A DNA stretch of 64,000 nucleotides from Symbiodinium natans (GCA_905221605.1 CAJNDS010002472.1:62001-126000); one strand, 5' to 3'; shown: positions 32,905 through 42,892, counted from the stretch's first letter. The notes: generated by a model from the sequence alone, not told the origin. Program-made: numbers and translations.

Positions 32905-33184
32905 TTGCTGAAGCTTGCACGCAGCTTGGGAAGATGTCGGGGTACGTATGCTGTATACCGATCGCTGGCATGCCTTACAGAATTGAAGACGCTGAGGGCG
33001 TAGGATGGCGGCTATAGGGTACCGCCTGCACGTAACATTCTGTGCAACTTTGCTTCCTCGACTACAGCCGGCCAACTCGACCCCGGCAAGAAATTGCAGC
33101 GCAAGGAATTCCAATGCCATGGTCGCATGCATGCTGCCTAGCAAGAAGCAAATGGACGAACAGAGGGCGCCCTGAGCTGCAAGC
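32905..33184. repeat. Segmental duplicate B1
   Basis: The block matches 34,552-34,834 (TTGCTGAAGCTTGCACGCAG to GAGGGCGCCCTGAGCTGCAA), with about three bases of length difference. A more diverged third copy of its end (TTGCAGCGCAAGGAGAGCCA, ATGCCATGGTC) is seen at about 37,085-37,112. Confidence 0.9.
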
Positions 33185-33310
33185 ACCATTTCCTGCACGT
33201 CGTGTTGTTTGCAAGTTCTGATGCCTGGCGCGACGGCTATTTCAGTACTCTGTGCTGCCGGAGGAAAGAACACCTGATCTGTTTCGGAAGACTACGCTGG
33301 GATACAAGGC

Positions 33311-33348
33311 AAGCTACGGCAAGCGCCCTCGACGTCATCAGAAGCCTG
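33311..33348. repeat. Segmental duplicate C1 (38 bp)
   Basis: AAGCTACGGCAAGCGCCCTC and the following CATCAGAAGCCTG recur at 34,831-34,869 directly after duplicate B2. Here a 126-bp segment separates it from B1. The order A1-B1-C1-A2 ... B2-C2 shows that the blocks moved together and were then rearranged. Confidence 0.85.
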
Positions 33349-33350
33349 CC

Positions 33351-33687
33351 ACCATGCGTCACACAGGCCACAAGTACTCGCACAACTCTCATCCTGCGCA
33401 CGTCTGGTGTTCGAGACCCAATCCGGATCTTGGAACTTGCATCCGTATTCCGAGCCTTCAAGCAATGCCGCTCTGAAAGGAGGGTGACTTGCGCTTTTCT
33501 GCATGTTGGTGTCATGGATATTTCTGTGCTCCGTGCTTGTGCTTTCGTACCGCGGTCTCCAAAATCTGCACGCACAAACAGTTCGTCTAGGAGCCGACTT
33601 TCTGAGGATCGTCACGGGCAAGCGCGACACATCATGCAAAAAACTTTCTGACTGCTAAGGCTCATGCAAGGTTTCAAGGAGCACTTT
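33351..33687. repeat. Segmental duplicate A2
   Basis: Partner of 32,526-32,862, offset 825 bp. Sequence after the end diverges at once, which marks a clean duplication breakpoint. Confidence 0.95.
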
Positions 33688-33723
33688 GGCGCTGCTGATG
33701 CAAGAAGCGTACAAGCCACGCCA

Positions 33724-33748
33724 AAAAGAAGAAGAAGAAGAAGAAGCG
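33724..33748 (+). repeat. GAA trinucleotide microsatellite
   Basis: Eight GAA/AAG triplets. On the minus strand this makes a run of seven leucines followed by hydrophobic residues, which imitates a signal peptide or membrane segment in a 166-codon open frame. I attribute that to the microsatellite. Confidence 0.9.
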
Positions 33749-34551
33749 CGAGCTGGCTTGCTCTAGTCGGGCAGCGCGGGCTGTTTGTGGCGAAGACTTG
33801 CCACAAGTGGGGGACAACCGGAACCATTCCGACAATAGACTGAGAGCCACCAATGTGATGGTGATGGCACGAGGGCTGGAAGGATACTTGGAAAGGAGGG
33901 CGTGGGAAGCGATGGCAGGATGGATCCCAAGGCTTGCCAAGATTCTCAGTCAAAGCCCAGCTGCAACGTAGTTCTGAACCAGCGCCTCGTCGTCTCGGCC
34001 CAGTCTCGGGGATTTGCGAGGAAGAGTCGAGGTCTCGGGGGTCTGGGTAAGACCCCGTCCAACTGGCCTCAAGCTCGAAAGTTGAAACAACGCAATTCTT
34101 GAAGTATGCCAAGCAGCCAGACGCTCGGCCCTTACTCTACTAAGATTACGTGAGAGCAGCTCGGAGGTGCACCATTTAGTTCTGGCTGGCGGGCAATGGT
34201 TGGCTGCTGGAGGGGCGAAAAGCATGTTGCCACATGCCACCTCCTGTACCCAGCACGCCAGGTTGCTACCTGCTGTGGTTCTGTAGTGGCCGCTGAGAGA
34301 GTGGCCAGCTGCCATGCACTGCCGAGGGTCCTTGCTTTGACCTGCTTATGGGGGGTGCCTTAAGGCATCCGGGGACCTAGACGTTAGCATGTTTCGTGCG
34401 TTTGGGCTCCCAGGTCCCATTTCCACCAGCCACACCGCGGGGTGCTGACAGGTTGGGCCTTCAGCCTGGTAGCGCCTTTCCTAACATCTTTAACATCGAT
34501 AAACTCAGAGACACAGAACTTTTGCTTGTCTAGCTTCGGAAGTATTCGACA

Positions 34552-34869
34552 TTGCTGAAGCTTGCACGCAGCTTGGGAAGATGTCGGGGTACGTATGCTG
34601 TATACCGATCGCTGGCATGCCTTACAGAATTGAAGACGCTGAGGGCGTAGGATGGCGACTATAGGGTACCGCCTGCACGTGACATTCCTGTGCAACTTTG
34701 CTTCCTCGACTATACAGCCGGCCAACTCGACCCCGGCAAGAAATTGCAGCGCACGGAATTCCAATGCCATGGTGGCATGCATGCTGCCTAACAAGAAGCA
34801 AATGGACGAACAGAGGGCGCCCTGAGCTGCAAGCTATGGCAAGCGCCCTCGACTTCATCAGAAGCCTGA
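34552..34869. repeat. Segmental duplicates B2 and C2
   Basis: Partner of 32,905-33,184 (offset about 1,650 bp), followed immediately by the 38-bp block that lies at 33,311-33,348 in the other locus. After GAAGCCTGA the sequence is unrelated. Confidence 0.9.
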
Positions 34870-34929
34870 ATAGAAACAGTATGCCATTCTAGGACAGTCG
34901 TTTCTTTGGCTCCTCACCCGTGCCAAGCG

Positions 34930-35250
34930 CGGAACAACAAGCCCCGGCCAGTCCAAATCCGGTCGGGAGATGTTAAGGTGTTGCTGCTGCATCTACTATA
35001 TGGCCATGGCCGACAACCCCGGTTTGCCGCGGGGGTCGGCCCCCACCTTGTTACAAACCCTTGTCGCGCCAGCTTTGTTGCTAATAGCCCGTGTCGCGCG
35101 GCATTCTGAGCGAGCAAGCCTTGTCCCGCAAACCTTGTCGCAAAAAACGGTTGTTGTTACAAGGCCTTTGTCGCGGCGTGAGCGCCCGGGGCCTGATACA
35201 AGCTGGAACGTTAAAGCCCTAATCGTACTTCTTTTCATGGTGGTGTCATT
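34930..35250. repeat. Degenerate TTGTTACAA / TTGTCGCG short repeats
   Basis: Strings such as TTGTTACAAA, CTTGTCGCG, TGTCGCGCGG and TTGTCGCAAA alternate here about ten times. The same vocabulary occurs at 28,375-28,580 (CTGTTACAGA, TGTCGCGCG, GTCGCAAAA). No strict period is visible. Confidence 0.45.
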
Positions 35251-35860
35251 CTGAACCAAGATCTCTCATGATCTCTCAACGGACGACCTGTGTCAGAATG
35301 TTCCTGTAGACTCGAGTCTTCGCGGTAGGCTTTGGAGCCAGCTGTGGTGCCGGCTACACAACTCTTGTGAGGCTGATCTGGCTTCGGCGGCTTCGCCTGC
35401 TCGCAATGAGTTGAAGGGCACCGACTTCCAAAACTGGGCCATGCGATGGGATTCGTGCAGCCAACATCGCCGAACAATTCTGGAAATGCAGAAATCTCTG
35501 CACGGAGACAAGACGCGACTCACAAATGGGATGGTTGACAACTCAAGCAAAGCAGGACCAACCTTTCAATATTTCAGGAGGACAATCGCCACAGTGATGG
35601 ATGAGGAGCGACACGCTGCAAGGCTGATAGACCCGAGCGAACTAGTTTCGAAACCTTGCCTGCAATGGATTACACTACGCCAACTCTCACCATGCTGACC
35701 CAGCAACGGCTTGCCCTTGTTCCTCTTTTGGAGCCTCACGCAAATGCAGCTCCGAATGGAAGCACATTGGCTCACTGGCATGGCTGCATGATGCAACGAC
35801 TCCACTCCCAGACCACGCCTCCAGAGGAGCATCAAAGGCATACGTGGAACCAACGAAATA

Positions 35861-36244
35861 TCAAGGAGATGCAACAAAACCCCTCCACTTCTGACTCAAC
35901 ACAGGGCGTAAGTTCCTCTTGGAGCACAGAAAACAAGAAGGCCGACAACCTTGTAATGCACGACTATGCATGGCCTCATATCTTCTCCAAACCTCACTAG
36001 CTGGAGCGATGGCATTCCAGCCATCTACCAGTTGCTTTTTGAACGCTTGCCACCAGGCTGCCATACGCTGGAAACATCGTCGTTGGAAGTCATTCTCCTG
36101 CAAGCTTCGAAGCGCGAAGTGCACTGAACCATGCTCGACCTGGCGGCTGCTCCCCTTGCATCTCAGAGCTGACTGGTGCTTGGCTGAATGCATGGGGTCA
36201 AGTGCATGGTGGTGTGCCGGGCAGTGGAACCGATCAGGGCCCAA
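35861..36244 (-). CDS. Candidate coding stretch, unknown protein
   Basis: The minus frame is open for 127 codons. Its middle reads as an amphipathic, tryptophan-bearing helix (QENDFQRRCFQRMAAWWQAF, then KKQLVDGWNAIAPASEVWRR) with fairly GC-rich third positions. The last 30 codons are less convincing and may be intron. Overlapping plus frames (35,255-35,698; 35,656-36,000; 35,919-36,404) are also open, so strand is unresolved. Confidence 0.22.
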   Translation of the reverse strand: MGPDRFHCPAHHHALDPMHSAKHQSALRCKGSSRQVEHGSVHFALRSLQENDFQRRCFQRMAAWWQAFKKQLVDGWNAIAPASEVWRRYEAMHSRALQGCRPSCFLCSKRNLRPVLSQKWRGFVASP

Positions 36245-36428
36245 TCTCGTTCCTGAGATTCAATCCAACTTCGACAGCTTCAGTCTCTCAGAACAAGGCC
36301 TTACTTCAGAGGCTGCAAGCATCCCTATGCAAGAACGGACCCTCCGACTCTGGGCCTGCACGGAGGTATGGCGAGTTCTCCAAAATATGGTTCTGTTTAA
36401 TTAATGCTGAACCCTGTTCAAAGTTGGG

Positions 36429-36441
36429 CCCCCCCCCCCCC
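36429..36441 (+). repeat. 13-base poly-C run
   Basis: The run is followed by GAACAGTCGAGGCT. A C-rich run followed by GAACAGTCGAAGCT also occurs near 32,040-32,075, so the two loci share a short element with a poly-C start. Confidence 0.85.
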
Positions 36442-36504
36442 GAACAGTCGAGGCTGGATTTGCTCCTGTTTAAACGCTCCCGCGGCTTTACATGATTTTA
36501 ATAG

Positions 36505-36715
36505 GCAGGGAGGAGTTTAAAAGGGGCAGCGATGCCCGACAATTGGTTTTAAAGGCGCGACGCGTGGAATTTTTCTTACGGCGCCCGGTCGATTTGACGT
36601 TAAACAGCGAACGCAGGGAAGGTTCGACGAAGTTAGCAGAAGGCCCCCTCATATTTAGGGAGCGACAATATTGCGTAATTATTCCCGACGAGGCGGTTGG
36701 AAGCTGTTCGCACAG
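36505..36715 (+). CDS. Candidate internal exon, unknown protein
   Basis: The acceptor GATTTTAATAG|GCAGGG and a canonical donor, TTCGCACAG|GTACGT, bound about 70 codons. The peptide has the alternation of charged and hydrophobic residues seen in folded domains (ARRVEFFLRRPVDLTLNSER, then EGPLIFRERQYCVIIPDEAV). It begins with two bases completing a codon and ends in phase 2. The base composition is more AT-rich than the neighbours. No family is recognised. Confidence 0.33.
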
Positions 36716-37084
36716 GTACGTCCACAGGCTGCAACCATGAGAGGTCTGGTCGCTCGACGAGCTTTGAAACTTAAACGAAGCAGGCTTACAGCTTTGAGGT
36801 AACACTTAGAACGGGCAAGGGGCCCCTGCCCCTTCCATGAAACAATTGGCTGGGTTACTCCATGGGTGAGTCGTGAATCTGTCCTCAGGTTCGCAGAAGT
36901 TCGTGGCACCCGGTTCTGCCCTGCTAAGTTCGTGGAATGGGCCGTCAGACGGTTACCTACGTACGGGCTGCCGGACGACGGCCGCAACCTTGGCCCAAGC
37001 TGCAACAAAAGCACGATTGACCCAAGGAGCTTGTGCGATGTCGCTCTGCGACCCTCCTCGCATGCCACGACTCTTGTAAGGGCT

Positions 37085-37112
37085 TGCAGCGCAAGGAGAG
37101 CCAATGCCATGG
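37085..37112. repeat. Third, diverged copy of part of duplicate B
   Basis: TTGCAGCGCAAGGAGAGCCA and ATGCCATGGTC here correspond to TTGCAGCGCAAGGAATTCCA and ATGCCATGGTC in B1. On the minus strand all copies keep an MTMAL/ATMAL start. Confidence 0.5.
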
Positions 37113-37949
37113 TCACTAGAGACGAACATCTGTACAGAGACCCTGGGCTGGAAGGGACGTTCTTTCACAAGCATGCTTGCAGCCTCCGACGCAAGGGTGC
37201 GACAATTTTGTCCGTACAGTACTGTACGAGGGTAGTAGCACATGACCCATTCCGGACACTAAGTTAAAAGAGTGCGACTCCATGGGAAACCTGTCGCCAT
37301 GTCGGTCAAAGGACTACACAACTCTAGCGATACTGACCTGGCATCTCCAGTCCTCTGTGGTTGCAGACATGCCTTTCTGGTTGCGCATTGCGCATCCGCA
37401 ATCGCAAGCTTCAGCCGATGATGCCGGTGCTGCTACGAATGGAAGGCGGCTCGCTCCTGTAATGGGCGTAATGCAAGCCATTCTGCGTATTGGCAATGCA
37501 TGTCCTGTCACGCCCTGGCCATAAGCTGGTGGTTGAACGGTACCGGAAGATACTTTCCAAGGAGCATATGTGACCAAAATTTGCAAAACATATCTTACAG
37601 AATCGCGCGGACACCACCTTCCCACAATTTGTATCCGGCCCGACGTATACAGACCCACTCGGTCGCCTGACGATGGCATGCTGGCGCGATTCTCTTCGAA
37701 ACGGCTAGAGACTAGTGGGGCGATTTTGAAACGGGCACATGGCGGCCTGAGCTTGTGACGCACAATGAAGCTAATGAGGAATGGCAGAGAAGTAAGTCCA
37801 GCCCAGCGGATCCATGATCATTCTGATGAGCCAAGTTTCCAGGAGCCTTCCGCGAATAATTAGTGGGCATCTCGCCCTCCCCTGGACAGTTCCAAGTGCG
37901 AACCGCATTTTTGACGGGGTTTGGCCACATCCTTCATATCATCGCACAG

Positions 37950-38436
37950 ACTGCCAACGAATCCCCCGCCCTTGTTCCGGGGATGGGGGATGCACCCTAC
38001 CCCCTCGCATCCCTTGCAAGCGTTTGATGCGGGTTCGGAGCGCACGGTGGCTCCCGTCCGTGATGTCAGGGTCCAGGCGGACTGCACGATGGACATGCGC
38101 AATCACTTGGCCCCCTCACCCCTACCCTCTGTCCCTGAACAGTCGGCCCACTCCCCTCTCCTCCGGCAGTTTTCGAGGGAGGGTGGCCGGCAATGGATTT
38201 CAAGGGCACCAAACACAGACCTGCCCTCAAAGAGGACCCCGCCAATCCTGAATAGCCTGCCACACGTGACCTTACAGGGGGGGCTTGCCGTAAAGCAGGC
38301 CCAACATAGCAGCCCACAGGTTAGCCGAGGTCCGTCAGATGTGTGGGATCCTTGGCGAACGAAGAGGAGGAGAGTGAAGAGTCAGATCGAAAGTAACGAG
38401 AACAAACGATTATGCCGGCCGACAGTTCCTGCCTAG
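37950..38436 (+). CDS. Candidate coding region ending in a basic, NLS-like tail
   Basis: After the AG at 37,948-37,949 the frame is open for about 160 codons to TAG at 38,434-38,436. An internal ATG is at 37,990. Around 69% of third positions are G or C in the first 80 codons. The protein is proline-, serine- and arginine-rich, as disordered regulatory proteins are (AFDAGSERTVAPVRDVRVQA, ending PWRTKRRRVKSQIESNENKR). The KRRRVK run resembles a monopartite nuclear localisation signal. A possible donor (CGAAA|GTAACG, about 38,392) would splice across some 54 bases to the acceptor at 38,446 with matching phase, joining this to the next entry. Without it the protein stops here. Confidence 0.45.
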
Positions 38437-38446
38437 GCCTTTGCAG

Positions 38447-38829
38447 GATGCCTTAAGGTCCATACTGGTAAACAAGAACTCCCGCAAGCTCCAAAGGAGC
38501 TAGCTTTCGTGATTATCATTGATCATGTACGAGGGGTTGAGGCCTTCCTGGCTGATGCCATTGCGTTCAACATCTTATCTGGAGGATGTCCTCAACACCA
38601 AAAGCAGGTGGGTGGAGGCGCTCATGCGCCACCCCACGGGCCGCCGCGCCACAAAAAAACCGAGGATGCCGGATTTCTAGCCTGCCAGGCAACACAAGCC
38701 AAGCGGATTGCCTCCACATTTGGAAGCCCATTGGTTTGTTTGCGGTGCCAACAGGGGAACTGCCCCAGCGTTCTCGGAAGCCCTCACATGTTAAACAGAT
38801 CCCCTCAGGTTGTCAGGGGAGGGGCCTAG
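38447..38829 (+). CDS. Candidate exon following 37,950-38,436
   Basis: A pyrimidine-rich acceptor (CCTAGGCCTTTGCAG|GATG) opens a frame reading CLKVHTGKQELPQAPKELAF, then VIIIDHVRGVEAFLADAIAF, NILSGGCPQHQKQ. The central hydrophobic strand-helix pattern looks like a folded domain. A canonical donor (AAAGCAG|GTGGGT) sits at 38,607/38,608. Read through, the frame continues for 73 more codons to TAG at 38,829 with a histidine-, proline- and cysteine-bearing tail. Either the exon ends at 38,607 or the whole stretch is coding. Confidence 0.4.
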
Positions 38830-38999
38830 GGCGCCCATTTTAGACCCCTAACTGTGCTACTTCCCAGGGACTGGGCATAATCCGGGCAACCCATTTCAGA
38901 CCTTTTCTTGGCTATTGGAATCTGCATCTGCAACAATAAGACGACAGCCGGGCCCGAAGAGCACTGAAATGGACACCGACGTTCAAGAGTTCTAGGTTA

Positions 39000-39024
39000 G
39001 GTCTGAAATGACCCATTTCAGACC
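39000..39024. repeat. Perfect 11-bp hairpin
   Basis: GGTCTGAAATG, a three-base loop ACC, and CATTTCAGACC form a perfect inverted repeat. The right arm recurs in direct orientation at 38,892-38,902 and in degenerate form near 38,836-38,846, so it is part of a short local repeat. Confidence 0.9.
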
Positions 39025-39117
39025 CCTGGTTCCCTGACCCGGGTCACCAAGACCCCCCCGCAAACTGAGAATTTTAAACAGACCACTAGCTACTCCATCA
39101 GAATGCATATCGCGACC

Positions 39118-39576
39118 TCAGCCACCCACAAGCCCGTAGCTGGCGAAAGGGCCTTCTGAGGCATAAAGGCGGATAACACCTCCTACTCCTACTTCTCTGG
39201 GAGCCTTTCCTGCAGCTTGCGACTGCTTCCATGCGACATTTGTTGATCCCGATCCTGGTCCCTCCCAGAGCGCCTCTCGAAGCAGGCCCTGAAGGTGCAG
39301 CGGCTCGGCAGCACTTCGAACAAACTGCTTATGAAAGTGGCGAAGCGTTTGCCTGGTAAGCAGCTTTGACAACTCCAACTCTGTTGGGACTCTTGTGGAG
39401 ACTCCGCCAGGCACAGCGGGCCTAGCAGTGAGCCATGACGAACCTCTGTATAGAAGGTCGCAGCAAGAAACGCATCTGCATGCACAGCATTCTGAATACT
39501 CTGAATTCACGGAGTTGCTCTTCGTGACGGGGACCAGGGGACAGAAGTTCGATCTTTGCCAGCCCAATTTCCCCAT
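39118..39576 (-). CDS. Candidate coding stretch, unknown protein
   Basis: The minus frame is open for 152 codons. Residues 60-140 are the most protein-like (TELELSKLLTRQTLRHFHKQ, FVRSAAEPLHLQGLLREALW, then a glycine-rich stretch), with roughly 60% G or C at third positions. A possible donor (AGAGAA|GTAGGA) lies near 39,196. The N-terminal 40 codons are cysteine-rich and may not be coding. Confidence 0.27.
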   Translation of the reverse strand: MGKLGWQRSNFCPLVPVTKSNSVNSEYSECCACRCVSCCDLLYRGSSWLTARPAVPGGVSTRVPTELELSKLLTRQTLRHFHKQFVRSAAEPLHLQGLLREALWEGPGSGSTNVAWKQSQAAGKAPREVGVGGVIRLYASEGPFASYGLVGG

Positions 39577-39942
39577 TGGCTCCCCTAGCCACAGCCAGCA
39601 GTCGACTTAATGGCATCCTCGAGCAACCAAAGCCCCCAAACAAGCTTTGAAACCCCGATTCAGGAAACCGACACCGGGGGTGTTGTAGGGCCAAACCAAA
39701 GCCGACGATTTTTCCGGGTTACGACGGGCATTTACGGGCTGAATGTCTAGAATGGGACATGATATTATTTCGAAAGACCCCGATCAGGTTGTTTTTTGAC
39801 AAAAACTTGAAGACCCCGGCTTTGCGTTCCCACCCACTTTATTTAGGGCTTCGGTCGCCCAAGTGTGTGGTGACTCTCTAGACAACAGAGGTTGCGGAAC
39901 AAAGTACACCATCGGCCAAAGGGCGAGAAAGGTCCAAGCAGA

Positions 39943-40519
39943 ATGTATAGCACGAGATCTGACTTCTCGGATTCCCAACGCAAGTGGCCCCAACTACGTT
40001 TAGCAGAATCGGCCGTCGATGCGTCAGACTCATGTGCAGGCAGAGTTGGTGCGTTGGAGCCGCAGAGCCAGGAGTGTTCGCCCGTGATTCTGTCCGCAGG
40101 TGACGAAGCCCAGGAGCGTATGGGACACGTTCCAGACAAATCTACATCCATCATCGCACTGCATCGCCGCATCAGCTGAAGAACTGCCCATCGACAGCCC
40201 TGCAGAAGGCAAGTTCTTGACTTACGGTGTATGCATGGCACCCGAGTGCTCTTGCAAGCACACAAGTGCCAAACACAAAGGGGTGGCCCGCACGCAGCAG
40301 GGCGACATCCGGCAGCAAGTGTTGTGTTGGGCCGCGGAGCGGGGATTCGCCAAGTTGGCAGCTTTGTGTGGACCGGAAAGTTACGAGGACGAAGCCATGC
40401 ATGAGGATATGCGCACGTGCGAAGTCTGCGAAGTGCAGGCCGGTAGACTCAGCCTGATGGAGTTCTGGGCTCATTCAGTTCGACCTGGAAAATGCAATTG
40501 TCGACTACACTTCCCATGA
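39943..40519 (+). CDS. Spliced gene model, two exons, 166 aa, cysteine-rich protein
   Basis: Exon 1 runs from ATG 39,943 to 40,099 and ends at GTCCGCAG|GTGACG in phase 1. Exon 2 begins at 40,176 after GCCGCATCAG|CTGAAG and runs to TGA at 40,517-40,519. The carried-over G plus CT makes an alanine codon, and the 76-bp GT...AG intron removes an in-frame stop, so 501 coding bases (166 codons plus stop) result. The product is acidic then cysteine/histidine-rich: VCMAPECSCKHTSAKH, then CWAAERGFAKLAALCG, then CEVCEV, and a final CNCRLHF. The paired cysteines and histidines suggest metal binding, but no zinc-finger family fits exactly. Exon 2 has about 65% G or C at third positions. The ATG is not preceded by another exon that I can see, though AG sites upstream allow one. 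Confidence 0.48.
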
Positions 40520-40675
40520 CAGCAGCCAAAAGTATTCTAAAGCCGGAGACATATATGCGATCACTATTCAGAGGAAGCTATGAGCTTGCATTCATTGTGG
40601 ATGCCTGAAAAAGGGTGCATGACATCTCTTCTCGCGGGCTGAGCATATCTAGCATTCACATCTGAATGCTCAGCG

Positions 40676-41055
40676 ATGGCTGGAGTCAAAGTGGGGTCGC
40701 TGGGGACCGCCCTGATCCAAGCCTTGAATCTTGTTGGCACTTACGATGACGAAACGAAAAGCTCTCCACAGGTTGGCATGCACAAAAGGGGGTGTCCTCT
40801 TCCTGCCGGATGCGCAAGGCTACTCTCTCGGCGGCAGCATGTTCCGCACTGTTCCGGCTCTGCATCCATATGCATCCATGATACACGCTGCGCAACGAGG
40901 TGTTGACGCGACGGTCCAAGCAAAGCACGCACTGCCTCACAATTTGTTGCCTCAAAGGGCACATGTGCTGCAAGGCGATGCTGGACGAGAATCTTACGGT
41001 CAAGGTCGAGGAGGCATCAACCGGTGTCAGGGCTGAAGGGGGCCCAGTTGTATAA
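40676..41055 (+). CDS. Candidate spliced gene, first and last exons
   Basis: The ATG at 40,676 (context GCGATGG, favourable) opens 32 codons (MAGVKVGSLGTALIQALNLV, then GTYDDETKSSPQ) to a canonical donor, CTCCACAG|GTTGGC, in phase 0. A clear C-terminal exon starts at 40,975 after GTGCTGCAAG|GCG, also in phase 0, and reads AMLDENLTVKVEEASTGVRA, then EGGPVV and TAA (41,053-41,055), with about 70% G or C at third positions. Joined directly over a 203-bp intron they give 58 residues. A small exon between them cannot be excluded. The function is unknown. Confidence 0.38.
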
Positions 41056-41913
41056 ACAAGCCAATTAAAGCCTCCTGCGGGTATGTTATTATCTCATCAG
41101 CGCATCCGAAGCGTAAGTCACCAGGCGTTCATGCCTCGGTCTCTGCGCAACGACACTCCCTCGCCCACAGCGTGCCCGATGGAAGCTGGCGTGTCCGGCC
41201 TAGGCAGTCGCCTGTTCCACTTGGCACACATTGGCACACATTGGCATAGGTTGGACCCATGGAAATAGTTGGTGCTGCATGGGGAAGTCCTCCCATTCGG
41301 AACGACCGATGAGGCCCGGTCCGACTCTGATTTGCGAAATGTGGTACGTTGTGGAGACCTGTTCCAGCAAAGCTTCTGCTTGCCTGAAACCACAGAACGT
41401 GCAAGCTCCCCTCGTGCCCTTCTGTTCCACTAGGGTTTCCTCGCTGACTTGTGCAAAGCTGATCTCATGCAGCCAGATACGCAGAGGAACTGCTCATACC
41501 TGCTTTGAGAGGGAATAAAGCGGAAACTGCCCTGCCAGATGTCTAGAATTTCTGAAAGTCAAACCCCTGCTTGCCATTGCTTGCATCAGCTTCACGTGTG
41601 CGCATGCAGGCTGAAATAGGGCCTGCAGCGGCCCTTCGGCCGAACAGCAGAAAAGAAGCCCAAATTTCAACACCTTAAATGCAAATCAAGCTCAAAAGGG
41701 GCCTCAATCACCTAGTCAATCTACTGTAATGAAGTCAGTCTGGGCATTACTTGCAGATTTTTTTTGGGGGCCCATGTCCGTGAAGGACTCGCCCGCCCTG
41801 AAGAGGTCCGAAGCCTGCTTTTGAGGATGCCACATAGACGCAAGCAATAGAGAGCTGCACTTGCTATGCTATGGGAGGCTGGAAGGGTAGAAACATGCTT
41901 CGAAAAAACCCAG

Positions 41914-42054
41914 ATGTGCATGCTGGCTCTCCGACAGTTGGGTGCCATCTTGATCCACAGAGCATTCCTTCATCATGCAAGTGGCATCGTCCTAAGGAAG
42001 TGGCAGCTTGCAGCGTCAAACACATTCTTGAAGCACAACTTTTGGAGCATCTGA
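41914..42054 (+). CDS. Candidate exon with an R-K-W helix
   Basis: After AAAAAACCCAG|ATGTGC the frame reads MLALRQLGAILIHRAFLHHA, then SGIVLRKWQLAASNTFLK, ending at TGA 42,054 or at an unseen donor before it. A helix with L..I...A...VLRKW resembles the short tryptophan repeats of Sfi1/centrin-binding-like proteins, which are frequent in alveolates. The same kind of motif appears in the exons 0.3-0.9 kb downstream. The link between them is inferred, because the phases were not matched. Confidence 0.28.
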   Translation: MCMLALRQLGAILIHRAFLHHASGIVLRKWQLAASNTFLKHNFWSI

Positions 42055-42363
42055 ATGCCTGTCCTCAGCGAGTTCTCACTGCCGAACTACCATGAGCTGG
42101 AGCTGCCTTTGGTCGGAGAACCCCCCACCTCGCATGAAACAACAAAAACCCAGCATGGTAGCTTTTGTGCTCAAGTGAAAGAAAGCTCCTCATAAGGAAG
42201 CTAGCTAGCAGCTCAACAGAGCAAATCCATTCCAAGCAATCCGCACAGATCAGGAAACCATTCAATTCTTCTTCATTTGACACTGAAAATCGGGCTGCCC
42301 GGGTGGCTCGCTAGGTTGTGCCAGCATGCAACCTCGGGGTGAGGTGTCATGACCTGGTTGCAG

Positions 42364-42875
42364 GCAAAATGCTGCGAAACAACCTTGATCTTCGAGACCG
42401 ATACTTTCGCTGGGACTTGGACGGCGTACCAATGCAAGTTGACATAAAAATTGTCCGCAGGATTGTCACGTCTCGCACCATGGCGGAGAAAGCCCCAAAC
42501 TACGCGACAATGCTGCAACAGTCCACGTGCCTACGCGCAAAAACACGCGTGGGCTTCTGTTTCGGGGATTGCCAACACCAACAAGCCCACACGGTCACGG
42601 GCTATCAGGCTGCCAAGATTAATCCAGCCAATTCCAGGAAGCTTCCATGCGTAGACTCGTAGACGGTCAATCAGCCAGATGCGAGAAACGGAGACTGGTG
42701 TCAGCACTACGACTGTTTCTCACTCTAGGCGGGGCATGGAGCCCAAGACAACGTTCTCGAAGCGCCCTTGTACCGATCTGCTCCGGATCTACTAGAGTTA
42801 CTAGAGGTCACCAGGGCAGCACTATGCATTTTCAAGTCTCACAGCAACGCAAGCATCATTCAGAGAAAATGGAAG
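42364..42875 (+). CDS. Spliced gene model, two exons, W-motif / IQ-like helices
   Basis: Exon 1 (42,364-42,650) follows ACCTGGTTGCAG|GC and reads KMLRNNLDLRDRYFRWDLDG, VPMQVDIKIVRRIVTSRTMA and on to a phase-0 end before GTAGAC. Exon 2 starts at 42,729 after a textbook acceptor, TGTTTCTCACTCTAG|GCG, in phase 0, reads DNVLEAPLYRSAPDLLELLE, then VTRAALCIFKSHSNASIIQR, KWK, and reaches a possible donor AAG|GTCTGT at 42,875. The intron is 78 bp, almost the size of the one at 40.1 kb. SIIQRKWK looks like an IQ (calmodulin-binding) or Sfi1-type helix. A calmodulin- or centrin-binding protein is therefore possible but unproven. Exon 2's frame stays open to 43,055. Confidence 0.36.
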
Positions 42876-42892
42876 GTCTGTCAGATGCCGTT

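Noticed and set aside
33612-34112. Apparent signal peptide or membrane segment (run of seven leucines, minus strand)
   Set aside because: The leucines are the translation of a GAA microsatellite.
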